A stretch of 64,000 nucleotides of DNA from Amycolatopsis regifaucium (lineage in GTDB: Bacteria; Actinomycetota; Actinomycetes; Mycobacteriales; Pseudonocardiaceae). Position 1 is the first letter of the stretch. Each line of letters opens with the position of its first letter. The position numbers and the translations under genes were made by a program. Below are positions 42,231 through 51,908 of the stretch, piece after piece. The notes beneath the pieces were generated by a model, which saw only the letters and a list, made by a program, of their open reading frames with translations, was not told where the DNA came from and searched no databases. The stretch spans positions 186,001 through 250,000 of the forward strand of contig NZ_LQCI01000012.1 in NCBI RefSeq assembly GCF_001613935.1. The letters are read 5' to 3'.

Positions 42231-42902
42231 ATGGGGAACACGGAGAAGCGCGTCCTCGGCGCGCTCGCGCTCGGCGCGCTGACGGCCTTCGGGATCGTCG
42301 GCTGCACAAGCGAACACCGCGAGACGCTGAGCGACGGCTCGCCGGTCACCGAGCAGATCACCGCGATCCGCGTCGATGTCCCGGTCGGCGGCGTCACGCT
42401 CCGGGTCGAGGACGGCGCACCGGTCTCGCTGCGCCGCGAAGTGACCTACACCGGTCGCAATCCCGGCAAGACGTACAGCGTCGACAACGGCACCCTGGTG
42501 CTGGGCGGCTGCAGCCAGTGCGGCGTGGACTACGACGTCGTGGTCCCGCGTGAGCTGGCGATCTCCGGCGGTATCGGCACCGGCAAGATCACGCTCACCC
42601 GCGCCGCCTCGGTCGATCTGCACGGCGACGTCGGGGACCTCAAGGTGCAGAGCGCTTCCGGGCCGGTGAAACTGCGCACCGGCACCGGCGACATCGAGGT
42701 CGGTCTCGCCAAACCCGGCGCGGTCACCGCGGCCGCCGAGGTCGGCAAGATCACCGTCACCGTCCCGGACGGCACGTATCAGGTCCGCGCGAAGTCGGAG
42801 GTCGGCGGCGTCGAGACCGGTGGTGTGCGGCAGGACCAGGCTTCGCCGAACGTCCTGGACCTCGACGCGGGCACCGGCAAGGTCACGGTGAAGGCCGCAT
42901 GA
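42231..42902 (+). CDS. DUF4097-type lipoprotein
   Basis: 223 residues, paralogue of the preceding gene with a lipoprotein signal (LGALALGALTAFGIVGC; lipobox IVGC). Shared marks: AIRVDVPVGGVTLRVEDG, the Cys pair GGCSQCGVDYDVVVP and repeats such as GTGKITLTRA, GTGDIEVGL. So two differently anchored DUF4097 proteins are made together. Stop overlaps the start of the peptidase gene by 4 bases (ATGA). Confidence 0.85.
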   Translation: MGNTEKRVLGALALGALTAFGIVGCTSEHRETLSDGSPVTEQITAIRVDVPVGGVTLRVEDGAPVSLRREVTYTGRNPGKTYSVDNGTLVLGGCSQCGVDYDVVVPRELAISGGIGTGKITLTRAASVDLHGDVGDLKVQSASGPVKLRTGTGDIEVGLAKPGAVTAAAEVGKITVTVPDGTYQVRAKSEVGGVETGGVRQDQASPNVLDLDAGTGKVTVKAA

Positions 42903-44317
42903 AAACCAAGGTCCTCGCCGCCGTCACCGCGCTGACCCTGCTGCCGCTTTCCGCGCTGCCCGCGTCCGCGGCACCGCGGATCGACTGGAAACCATGCGCG
43001 ACCGAGTACGCGCCGACGCTGGAATGCGCGAGCCTCCGGGTGAGCGGCGTCTTCTCGATCGCGCTGGCGAAACTGCCCGCGACCGACGCCGGGCGCCGTG
43101 TCGGTTCCCTGCTGACGAACCCCGGCGGACCTGGCGGCTCCGGGGTCACCGTGCTCAAGTACGGCGGCCGGGGGTTCGCGCTGGACAAGCCGGAAATGGC
43201 CGAGGTGCGGCAGCGGTTCGACGTCATCGGCTTCGACCCACGTGGTGTCGGGGCGAGTACCCCCGCCATCGCCTGTGGTCCGGATCTGCACGATCCGGCG
43301 GTCAGCCGGTTCCCGAAGAACCGCGCCGACTACGAAAAGCTCATCGCGCACAACCGCGTTTCCGGTGCCGAGTGTCTCAAGAGGACCGGACCGGCACTGT
43401 CTCAGGTAGATACTTGGCGCGCGGCCGACGACGTGGAGTCGATCCGGACAGCCCTCGGTGAACCGAAGGTGAATTGGCTCGGTGTCTCCTACGGTTCGGA
43501 ACTCGGTGCCGTGTACGCGGAGAAGTACCCGAAGCGCGTCCGCACGATGGTGCTCGACGGTGCCGTCGACCACTCCCGGCCGACGCGGCAGGCGATCCTC
43601 GACGAGACCATCGCGACCGAAGGCGCGCTCAACGACTTCGCGAAGTGGTGTACGACGTCGGCCGAGTGCGTGCTTCGCGGCAAGGACGTCCTCGCGACCT
43701 ACGACGCCCTCATGCGGACACCGGGGGGTGTCCCGGCGAAGGAACTCGGGCGGAACTTGACCGCCGAGGAGATGTCGGCGGGGATCTACGGCGGCCTGAT
43801 CCTCCCGGCTTTCTGGCCGGCGGTGGCACAGGGGATCGCCGATTCGACGGCGGAGAAGCCGGACGCGTCCGCGCTGGCGCCCTACGCCCAGCTGGACCCC
43901 TCGTACGGCGCGTACCGCGCGATCGGGTGTCACGACTTCGGCGCACCCTTCACCTCCTACGCCGACATGAAGGCGATGCAGGGGTTGGTGAAGACCCTCG
44001 CTCCGCACGCCTGGCGCTACTCGGAGTTCTGGGACATGGCGAGCGGCTGCGCGGGCTGGCCCGTGGCGTCGGCGTACCTGCCCCGGCCGCAGCAGGTGCG
44101 GGGCGCTGCGCCGATCCTCGTGGTCGGCGGCGAACACGACCCGGCGACGCCGCTGGTGTGGGCACGGGGGCTCGCGCGGAACATCGAGAACTCGACGTTG
44201 CTGGTCGACGCCGGATACGGGCACACCGGGCTGCTCAACTCGGCCTGTGTGCGCGACGAAGAGGTGAAATACCTGGTGAGCGGGGTCACACCCGCTCCGG
44301 GCAAGGTCTGCCGGTAA
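42899..44317 (+). CDS. Secreted alpha/beta-hydrolase peptidase (tripeptidyl aminopeptidase/SlpD type)
   Basis: 472 residues with a Sec signal (VLAAVTALTLLPLSALPASA). Catalytic triad in order: Ser in NWLGVSYGSELG, Asp in GGEHDPATPL, His in GYGHTGLLN. LLTNPGGPGGSGVTVL is the oxyanion region typical of actinomycete tripeptidyl aminopeptidases and mycobacterial CaeA/Hip1-like enzymes, and the C-terminus has the TAP-like domain with Cys at both ends. It removes N-terminal tripeptides from exported proteins or acts as an esterase. Translationally coupled to the two DUF4097 genes. Confidence 0.9.
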   Translation: MKTKVLAAVTALTLLPLSALPASAAPRIDWKPCATEYAPTLECASLRVSGVFSIALAKLPATDAGRRVGSLLTNPGGPGGSGVTVLKYGGRGFALDKPEMAEVRQRFDVIGFDPRGVGASTPAIACGPDLHDPAVSRFPKNRADYEKLIAHNRVSGAECLKRTGPALSQVDTWRAADDVESIRTALGEPKVNWLGVSYGSELGAVYAEKYPKRVRTMVLDGAVDHSRPTRQAILDETIATEGALNDFAKWCTTSAECVLRGKDVLATYDALMRTPGGVPAKELGRNLTAEEMSAGIYGGLILPAFWPAVAQGIADSTAEKPDASALAPYAQLDPSYGAYRAIGCHDFGAPFTSYADMKAMQGLVKTLAPHAWRYSEFWDMASGCAGWPVASAYLPRPQQVRGAAPILVVGGEHDPATPLVWARGLARNIENSTLLVDAGYGHTGLLNSACVRDEEVKYLVSGVTPAPGKVCR

Positions 44318-44361
44318 GCCGGGAACAAGACGCCCTGGTCGCTCGTTGAGCCGGGTACAAG

Positions 44362-44382
44362 GTTGAGTGCAGTCGGCTCAAG
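44362..44382. promoter_or_regulatory. HAIR element 1 (HspR operator) of the dnaK operon
   Basis: GTTGAGT-N7-GCTCAAG, two mismatches from the HAIR consensus CTTGAGT-N7-ACTCAAG. It lies just upstream of the -35 box. Confidence 0.75.
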
Positions 44383-44388
44383 TACGGC

Positions 44389-44418
44389 TTGACGGAGACC
44401 GCATCATCCCGATAGAAC
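44389..44418 (+). promoter_or_regulatory. dnaK promoter
   Basis: -35 TTGACG (44389-44394), 18-base spacer, -10 TAGAAC (44413-44418). It is flanked by two HAIR elements, the second starting at the -10. Confidence 0.6.
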
Positions 44419-44438
44419 TTGCGTAGCACCCACTCAAG
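44418..44438. promoter_or_regulatory. HAIR element 2 (HspR operator) of the dnaK operon
   Basis: CTTGCGT-N7-ACTCAAG, one mismatch from consensus, lying over the predicted transcription start. HspR bound here would block dnaK expression. Confidence 0.82.
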
Positions 44439-44482
44439 GTGGGGGTGAACGTGCAGGTCACGAATAGCAGGAGGAACACACC

Positions 44483-46356
<1,874 letters not shown>

Positions 46357-46360
<4 letters not shown>

Positions 46361-47136
46361 CGGAACGCTACGACGAAACCGAGGGCCGGGGCCCGGACGA
46401 TCCGGTGGTCGTGCGGGACCGTCGCCGGGTCGATCCGGCGACCGGTGAGATCCGTCAGGCCGCCCCGGCCGCTGAACCCCAGGATGGCCCGAAGCACGCC
46501 GCTCCCACCGAGGAGCCGGCGGAACCGACGCCGTCGGCCGCGACCCACGCGGGCCCCGGCCTCGGGGACTCCATCGTGGACGATTCGGTGTCGGTGGCCA
46601 CCGGTCTGGAGAAGGAGCTGGCGGAACGCACCGCGGACCTCCAGCGGCTCCAGGCGGAGTACGCCAACTACCGCAAGCGGGTCGACCGTGACCGCGAGCA
46701 GGTCGTCGCCGGTGCGAAGGCGTCGGTCGTCGGCGACCTGCTCCCGCTGCTCGACGACCTCGAGCGCGCGGAGCAGCACGGCGATCTGACGGGCGCCTTC
46801 AAGGCGGTCGGCGAGAAGCTGGTCGCCAGCCTGCAGCGCTCGGGACTCGAGCCGTTCGGCGCCGAGGGCGAAGCCTTCGACCCGAGCGTGCACGAGGCCG
46901 TCCAGCACAGCACGTCCCCGGACGTCGCGGGCCCGACGGTCACCACGGTCATGCGCCGCGGTTACCGCTTCGGCGACCGTGTGCTGCGCGCGGCGCTGGT
47001 CGGGGTCACCGATCACGAACCGGGTGCGGCCCCCGCGGCCGCCCCCGCACCGGAGGCGCAGGCCACCCCGGTGGATCCGCCCGTCGGCGGCGAGCTGCCG
47101 CTCGACGGCGAGCTCTTCGATGAAAACAACCGCTGA
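46357..47136 (+). CDS. grpE: Nucleotide exchange factor GrpE
   Basis: 259 residues. A disordered acidic N-terminus (~1-80) is followed by the long coiled coil ([27 protein letters not shown]) and the beta domain ([36 protein letters not shown]). It swaps ADP for ATP on DnaK. A ~35-residue Ala/Pro-rich C-terminal tail is longer than usual. GTG 46357 overlaps the dnaK stop (GTGA). Confidence 0.96.
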
Positions 47137-47169
47137 TCGGCGAAACGGCGCGAGAGGAGGAGACGTTCG

Positions 47170-48339
47170 GTGAGTGCACGGGAATGGATCGGTAAGGACT
47201 TCTACCGTGAGCTGGGCGTCTCCTCCGACGCCACCGCGGACGAGATCAAAAAGGCCTATCGCAAGCTGGCCAAGGAGAACCACCCCGACGCCAACGCGGG
47301 CAACGCGGAGGCGGAGAAGAAGTTCAAGGCGGTCTCCGAGGCTTACGGCGTGCTTTCGGATTCGTCCAAGCGCAAGGAGTACGACGAGGCCCGGCGCCTC
47401 TTCGGTTCCGGCGGTCCCGGTGGCTTCGGTTTCCCTGGCGGCGGTGGCGCCGGCGGTTTCGACGTCGGCGATATCTTCGGCCAGGCCGGTCAGCAGCAGG
47501 GCGGCTTCGGCGGGCTCGGCGACATCCTCGGCGGTCTCTTCGGCCGCCGCGGTGCCGCCGGTGCCACGGCGAACCGGCCGCAGCGCGGTTCGGACGTGGA
47601 GACCGACGTCCGGATCGACTTCACCGAGGCGGTCAAGGGCGCGACCCTGCCGCTGCGGTTGTCGAGCCCGGCGACCTGTTCCACCTGCGGCGGGAACGGC
47701 GCGAAACCGGGGACTTCCCCGAGGACGTGTTCGACCTGCCAGGGCAGCGGGCTGGTCAGCCGGAGCCAGGGCGCGTTCGCGTTCTCCGAGCCGTGCCGCG
47801 ACTGCCGTGGCCGCGGCACGATCATCGACGACCCCTGTCCGGAATGCGCTGGCGAGGGCATCAGCACCCGCACCCGCACGCTGACCGTGCGGATCCCGCC
47901 GGGCGTCGCCGACGACCAGCGGATCCGGCTCGCCGGCCAGGGTGAACCGGGCAAGGGTGGCGCGCATCCGGGCGACCTGTACGTCCGCGTGCACGTCGCA
48001 CCGCATCCGGTGTTCGGGCGGCAGAACCTCGACCTGACGATCACCGTGCCGGTGTCCTTCGCGGAACTGGCCCTCGGCGGCACGATCACCGTGCCGACCC
48101 TCGAGGGCAAGGTCTCGCTGAAGGTGCCGCAGGGTACGGCGAGCGGCCGCGTGCTTCGCGTGCGTGGCAAGGGAATCGCGAAACGGGACGGTGCGCAGGG
48201 CGATCTTCTGGTCACCCTGCAGGCGGCCATTCCGTCCAAATTGGACGACAAGGCCCGTGAGGCGCTGGAAGCCTACGCGAAGGCCACGGCCGACCACGAC
48301 CCGCGACCGGAGATCACCGAACTTCTCGAAGGCAGGTGA
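47170..48339 (+). CDS. dnaJ: Chaperone DnaJ (Hsp40)
   Basis: 389 residues, type I J-protein: J-domain with the HPD triad (KENHPDAN), Gly/Phe-rich stretch (~85-130), and four zinc repeats CSTCGGNG, CSTCQGSG, CRDCRGRG, CPECAGEG, followed by the C-terminal client-binding domain. It activates DnaK ATPase. GTG 47170 with GAGAGGAGGAGA in front, 33 bases after grpE. Confidence 0.97.
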   Translation: MSAREWIGKDFYRELGVSSDATADEIKKAYRKLAKENHPDANAGNAEAEKKFKAVSEAYGVLSDSSKRKEYDEARRLFGSGGPGGFGFPGGGGAGGFDVGDIFGQAGQQQGGFGGLGDILGGLFGRRGAAGATANRPQRGSDVETDVRIDFTEAVKGATLPLRLSSPATCSTCGGNGAKPGTSPRTCSTCQGSGLVSRSQGAFAFSEPCRDCRGRGTIIDDPCPECAGEGISTRTRTLTVRIPPGVADDQRIRLAGQGEPGKGGAHPGDLYVRVHVAPHPVFGRQNLDLTITVPVSFAELALGGTITVPTLEGKVSLKVPQGTASGRVLRVRGKGIAKRDGAQGDLLVTLQAAIPSKLDDKAREALEAYAKATADHDPRPEITELLEGR

Positions 48340-48341
48340 GC

Positions 48342-48773
48342 ATGATGTTCGGCGGGCTGCCGCACGGTGCGGACGAAGACACGCCGGTGTTCGTCATCTC
48401 GGTGGCGGCGCAGCTTTCCGGGATGCACGCGCAGACCCTCCGGTCCTACGACCGGCAGGGTCTCGTGTCCCCTGGCCGGACCTCCGGCGGTGGCCGCCGC
48501 TATTCCATGCGGGACATCGCGTTGCTGCGCGAAGTGCAGCGACTGTCCCAAGAGGACGGTGTCAACCTCGCGGGCATCAAGCGGATCATCGAACTGGAGA
48601 ACCAGGTCGACGCGCTGCGGAGTCGGATCGCCGAACTGACCGAGGAGCTCACGGCCGCGTACGTCGCCGCCGAACAGACGGCCGCGGCCGTGCACGCCTC
48701 CTACCGCAAGGACCTCGTGCCCATGCGGCAGCAGACCGCCTTGGTGATCTGGAAGCCCAAAAAGCGCATTTAG
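48342..48773 (+). CDS. hspR: Heat-shock repressor HspR (MerR family)
   Basis: 143 residues. MerR-type HTH: FVISVAAQLSGMHAQTLRSYDRQGLVSPGRTSGGGRRYS, then the coiled coil KRIIELENQVDALRSRIAELTEEL. It represses dnaK and clpB by binding HAIR repeats, with DnaK as co-repressor. ATG 48342 is preferred; an in-frame GTG at 48336 overlaps the dnaJ stop. The last three codons and TAG stop lie within the palindrome at 48761. Confidence 0.96.
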   Translation: MMFGGLPHGADEDTPVFVISVAAQLSGMHAQTLRSYDRQGLVSPGRTSGGGRRYSMRDIALLREVQRLSQEDGVNLAGIKRIIELENQVDALRSRIAELTEELTAAYVAAEQTAAAVHASYRKDLVPMRQQTALVIWKPKKRI

Positions 48774-48812
48774 TCCTCTAAATGCGCTTTGGCATTTAGA
48801 GGACTGAATGCG
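48761..48812. repeat. Stop-codon-containing palindrome, copy 2
   Basis: AAAGCGCATTTAG (48761-48773) pairs with CTAAATGCGCTTT (48778-48790); a third arm GCATTTAGAGGACTGAATGC (48792-48811) can pair instead with GCATTTAGTCCTCTAAATGC. The hspR stop TAG is at 48771-48773. Two alternative folds are possible. Shares its 20-base core with the 15354 element. Confidence 0.82.
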
Positions 48813-48814
48813 TT

Positions 48815-49420
48815 CTACTGGCCGGGGACCAGGGCGCGCAGTTGCTGGACCTCGCCGGTGCGCGAGTCCATGATCCGCTGGGCCAGGGCCTTCGACTCCG
48901 GGTTCTTGCCGTCCTTCAGCTCGGTCCTCGCGAGCGCGACCCCGTTGTGCTGGTGCGCGACGAGGATGTCCACGAAGTCGAGGGTGAAGTCCCCGCCATC
49001 CTTTTTGGACAGTGCTTCGAGCAGCCCCTTGTCCGTGAGCCCGTCGCCACCGTGATGGTGGTGCGCGTGCGGGTCCATCGAGCCGGTCTCGGGTTTGCCC
49101 CAGGACTTCAGCCAGTTCCGCATGTCGGAGCTCTCGGTCTGCTGCGTCGCCTCGATGGCGGCCGCGAGATCCTTGAGCGGCTGTTGCTGTCCCTGTTTCG
49201 TGTGCACCAGCTTGACGATCTCCACGCCCTGGTTGTTGTGGGCGAGCATCATCTGCAGGAACATCACGTCGGCGTCGTTGTACTCCGCGGACGCCGAGGT
49301 GCCCGTCGCCGACTGGGGAACCGGGGAGATCGGGGCACCGGCGGTGGTGGGTGAGCCATCACCGGTCCCGCAGCCCGCGAGAGCCACGAGACCGGCGACG
49401 AGTATCAGGCCGAACTTCAC
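48815..49420 (-). CDS. DUF305 lipoprotein, His/Met-rich, likely copper-binding
   Basis: 201 residues with lipoprotein signal KFGLILVAGLVALAGC (lipobox LAGC, Cys 17). The DUF305 four-helix domain has its two Met/His motifs, DVMFLQMMLAHNNQG and DFVDILVAHQHNG, plus an exposed DPHAHHHHGG loop between them. Cyanobacterial CopM, a DUF305 protein, binds copper. It starts 12 bases after the LPMO stop, with the AGGGG of its ribosome site overlapping the LPMO TAA, so both are translated from one mRNA. I infer copper supply to the secreted LPMO. GTG start. Confidence 0.88.
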   Translation of the reverse strand: MKFGLILVAGLVALAGCGTGDGSPTTAGAPISPVPQSATGTSASAEYNDADVMFLQMMLAHNNQGVEIVKLVHTKQGQQQPLKDLAAAIEATQQTESSDMRNWLKSWGKPETGSMDPHAHHHHGGDGLTDKGLLEALSKKDGGDFTLDFVDILVAHQHNGVALARTELKDGKNPESKALAQRIMDSRTGEVQQLRALVPGQ

Positions 49421-49432
49421 TGGCGGGTCCCC

Positions 49433-50185
49433 TTACTGCCGGGTCCACAGTGCCGGGGTGTTCGGCGGTTCCCAGCCTTGGATCGCCGTATGCGCCAGCT
49501 GGCAGCGGTAGGACGCGCCGCCGTAGGTCACCGTGTCGCCGACCGAGTAGGCCGACCCGGCCGCCCAGGTGCCACCCGCGGGCGGAGTCGTGGTGCTGGT
49601 CGGGGGATTCGACGTGCTCGGCGGGTTGCTGGTGGTCGGCGGATTGCTCGTCGTGGGCGGGTTCCCGCCGCCGATCTGCAGGTCGATGCAGCTGTAGAAG
49701 GCCATCGGCGTATCCGCGATGTTCCAGATGGCGAGGACCTTCTGACGGCCGCTGAAACCGCTCAGGTTCACCGTGTGCGACGTCGGGTCCTTCGGCGCGG
49801 AGTTGTTTCCGCTGATGTCGGCGATCTTGGTGCCGCCGATGTAGTACTCGTAGTTCGTGGTCCGGTGGTAGGCGGTGAACTTCCAGTTGAAGGTCACGCT
49901 GTTGCCGACCGAAGCGGCGGGCCACGACTTCGATTCGTCGTTGAGCTGCGCGAACCCCGGCACACCGCCGTTGCAGCTCCGGAGTCCCTTCGGACCTTCG
50001 ACGCTCTGCGGTTCGTAGGTGATGCTGCCGCAACCGGAGACCTTGCCCTGTGCGCAGTTCGCCTGACGGCTGGGTGGGGACAGCACGTAGCCGTGCGCGC
50101 TGGCCACCTGCGGGATGGCCACGATGGCGATCGGCGCGAGCACCGCACCGGCGGCGGCTGCCATGAGCTTACGTTTGACGGTCAT
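49433..50185 (-). CDS. Chitin-active lytic polysaccharide monooxygenase (AA10) with CBM5/12-like domain
   Basis: 250 residues. Signal peptide ~1-30 ends at ASA|HGYVLSPPSR, leaving His as mature residue 1, the first ligand of the copper histidine brace; the second is His ~107 in WKFTAYHRTTNYEY, and the axial Phe is in MAFYSCIDLQI. A Thr/Pro/Ser/Asn linker (NPPTTSNPPTTSNPP) leads to a C-terminal carbohydrate-binding module WAAGSAYSVGDTVTYGGASYRCQ. The enzyme cleaves crystalline chitin oxidatively outside the cell. A perfect DasR operator lies 49 bases upstream; the DUF305 gene follows. Confidence 0.94.
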   Translation of the reverse strand: MTVKRKLMAAAAGAVLAPIAIVAIPQVASAHGYVLSPPSRQANCAQGKVSGCGSITYEPQSVEGPKGLRSCNGGVPGFAQLNDESKSWPAASVGNSVTFNWKFTAYHRTTNYEYYIGGTKIADISGNNSAPKDPTSHTVNLSGFSGRQKVLAIWNIADTPMAFYSCIDLQIGGGNPPTTSNPPTTSNPPSTSNPPTSTTTPPAGGTWAAGSAYSVGDTVTYGGASYRCQLAHTAIQGWEPPNTPALWTRQ

Positions 50186-50233
50186 GCCGGCTCCTGGGAT
50201 GGAACGACGGTGTTCCCGCGAGGGGGAGCAATG

Positions 50234-50245
50234 TGGTCTAGACCA
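50234..50245. promoter_or_regulatory. DasR operator (dre) upstream of the LPMO gene
   Basis: TGGTCTAGACCA, a perfect palindrome identical to the core of the DasR-responsive element of chitin and N-acetylglucosamine genes in actinomycetes. DasR releases it when GlcN-6-P or a related sugar phosphate builds up. It is 49-60 bases before the LPMO start in the 159-base gap to the next gene. Confidence 0.85.
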
Positions 50246-50344
50246 TAGATCCGCCGGTGACCAACGGTCAATGATTCACCGGCCCACTGCTGCGTAGAGC
50301 CCAAGTGGAACAGCCGATCGGCCTAATACGAAGGAACCCCCGGG

Positions 50345-51556
50345 TCAATCCAGGGTGAAGGGGTCGTACTTGATCCGGGCCAGATCCGTCCCGGTGGCGA
50401 GCAGTTTCGCGATCGTCGCGCGAATCATCGACGGCGAACCGGCGACGTAGACGTCACGGTCCGGCCACTCTCCGCGCTGCGTGACCGCCATGGCCAGCGT
50501 GCCGCGGTCGCCGCCGGGAAGGGTGCCTTCCTCGGTCACCGGGGTCACCGTGAGCCAAGGGCAGGTGACGGTCAGCTCGCGGAGGTCGTCGAGGGCATAG
50601 AGGTCTTCCGGCCTCCGGCCACCGAAGAACAGGTGCACCGGCGGGTTGTGGCGCCAGCGGGACATGTCGTCGAGCAGGGCGAGCAGCGGCGCGATCCCGG
50701 TACCACCGCCGATCATGAGCAGCGGGCGGCTTTCCGTGTGGTGCACCGAAAGCGCGCCGAGCGCGGGGCCGATGCGCCAGACGTCGCCGACCCTGGTGTG
50801 ATGGACGATCGCGCGCGAGACCCAGCCGCCGCGCACGGCGTGCACGTGGAACTCCAGCGTTCCGTCGTCGTGCGGCGCTGTCGCCGGTGAGAAGTACCGC
50901 CACATCCGGGGGCGCTGCGGGACTTCGACGCTCACGTAACCCCCGGCCCGGTACGGCAGTGGCTGGTCGGTGCGCACCTTGATGACGGCGACGTCGCGGG
51001 AGACGCGGCGGTGTTCGACCACCGTCGCCTTCCACCACGCCGGCCCGATCTCCTTGCCCGCGGCCTCGCGCATGCTTTTCGAAATGACGCCGTACGCGGT
51101 GACCCAGGCGTCTTCGACCTCAGGCGTCCAGTCGTCCTTCAAGAACCGTTTCAGCGCGGTGATCAGCGCGACGCCGACGGCATCGTAATGGCGGCCGAGG
51201 ACATCGAACTTCCGGTGGTCCCGGCCGAGCTGGCTGAGGAATGTGGACAGTTCGTCCGGCCGGTCCACCATCTGTACGGCGTAGACGAGGGCGCGCAGCA
51301 AACGATTTCGTTGCGTGGCCATGTTGATCGGGAACAACGCCCTGGCGTCCGGCGAAACCGAGAAGAGCACCCCGTAGAAGTACTGGGACAGCTCCTCGGC
51401 TTTCGTTTCGACGGCGGCGAAACTTTCCCTGATGAGCTTGGCCGGCTGGATGGTCTTGTCCGCCGCCGGTGCTTCGACCAGTGGCGGAACGGGAACCGGT
51501 GGCGAAGATCTCGGCGAACCAGGCGGCTGTTCGTACTTCACTGTTTCGGCAGTCAT
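50345..51556 (-). CDS. Flavohaemoglobin-like protein, copy 1 (atypical FAD motif)
   Basis: 403 residues: Pro-rich N-terminus (~1-38), globin domain (~39-170), then FAD- and NAD-binding reductase domains. Globin: Tyr 61 (B10-like, SQYFYGVLF) and proximal His 114 in LGRDHRKF. FAD domain: YRAGGYVSVEVP, then WRYFSPA at ~219-225, where the usual R-x-Y-S reads R-Y-F-S. NAD domain: IGGGTGIAPLLALL (~282-295) and AGSPSMIRATIAKLL. Classical members turn nitric oxide into nitrate; the altered motifs make another role possible. ATG 51556 gives the same length as the 51909 paralogue. Confidence 0.87.
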   Translation of the reverse strand: MTAETVKYEQPPGSPRSSPPVPVPPLVEAPAADKTIQPAKLIRESFAAVETKAEELSQYFYGVLFSVSPDARALFPINMATQRNRLLRALVYAVQMVDRPDELSTFLSQLGRDHRKFDVLGRHYDAVGVALITALKRFLKDDWTPEVEDAWVTAYGVISKSMREAAGKEIGPAWWKATVVEHRRVSRDVAVIKVRTDQPLPYRAGGYVSVEVPQRPRMWRYFSPATAPHDDGTLEFHVHAVRGGWVSRAIVHHTRVGDVWRIGPALGALSVHHTESRPLLMIGGGTGIAPLLALLDDMSRWRHNPPVHLFFGGRRPEDLYALDDLRELTVTCPWLTVTPVTEEGTLPGGDRGTLAMAVTQRGEWPDRDVYVAGSPSMIRATIAKLLATGTDLARIKYDPFTLD

Positions 51557-51908
51557 GGGTGAACGATTTTCTCCAGTTGGATCGGGCATATTCTCCAGAC
51601 CCGATGTCATCGTGCTCGTGTTCCCCCGAAGGTTCCCGACTGTAGGCCCGGCCGCGGAAAAAGGATCCGATAATCGTTGTTTCCCGCTCGAACGGAGCAA
51701 ACGATGTACGCGCCGTAAACCCCAGCTGGCACTCGGTGAAGATGATCAAATGACCGGATTTTTTCCTTGTCCACCAGGTCTTTTCGCCAGTTCGAAGCAA
51801 AGCGTGATCCGCCGATCGGGTGGTGTTTCTCCGTGATTACCCGGTCGCGTAACAGCACTCGGCTGTCCCCATTGTGGAATCACATTAGAACGGTGGCGGA
51901 AAGGGCCG
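51557..51908. other. 352-base gap between the flavohaemoglobin-like genes, no gene seen
   Basis: Part is the open upstream extension of copy 1 (ATG 51589, ATG 51610 in frame), which lacks domain likeness and is judged leader. The rest is A/T-richer, with an ATTTTTTCC tract near 51760. I see no tRNA, small gene or strong palindrome; copy 1's promoter must be here. Confidence 0.5.
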
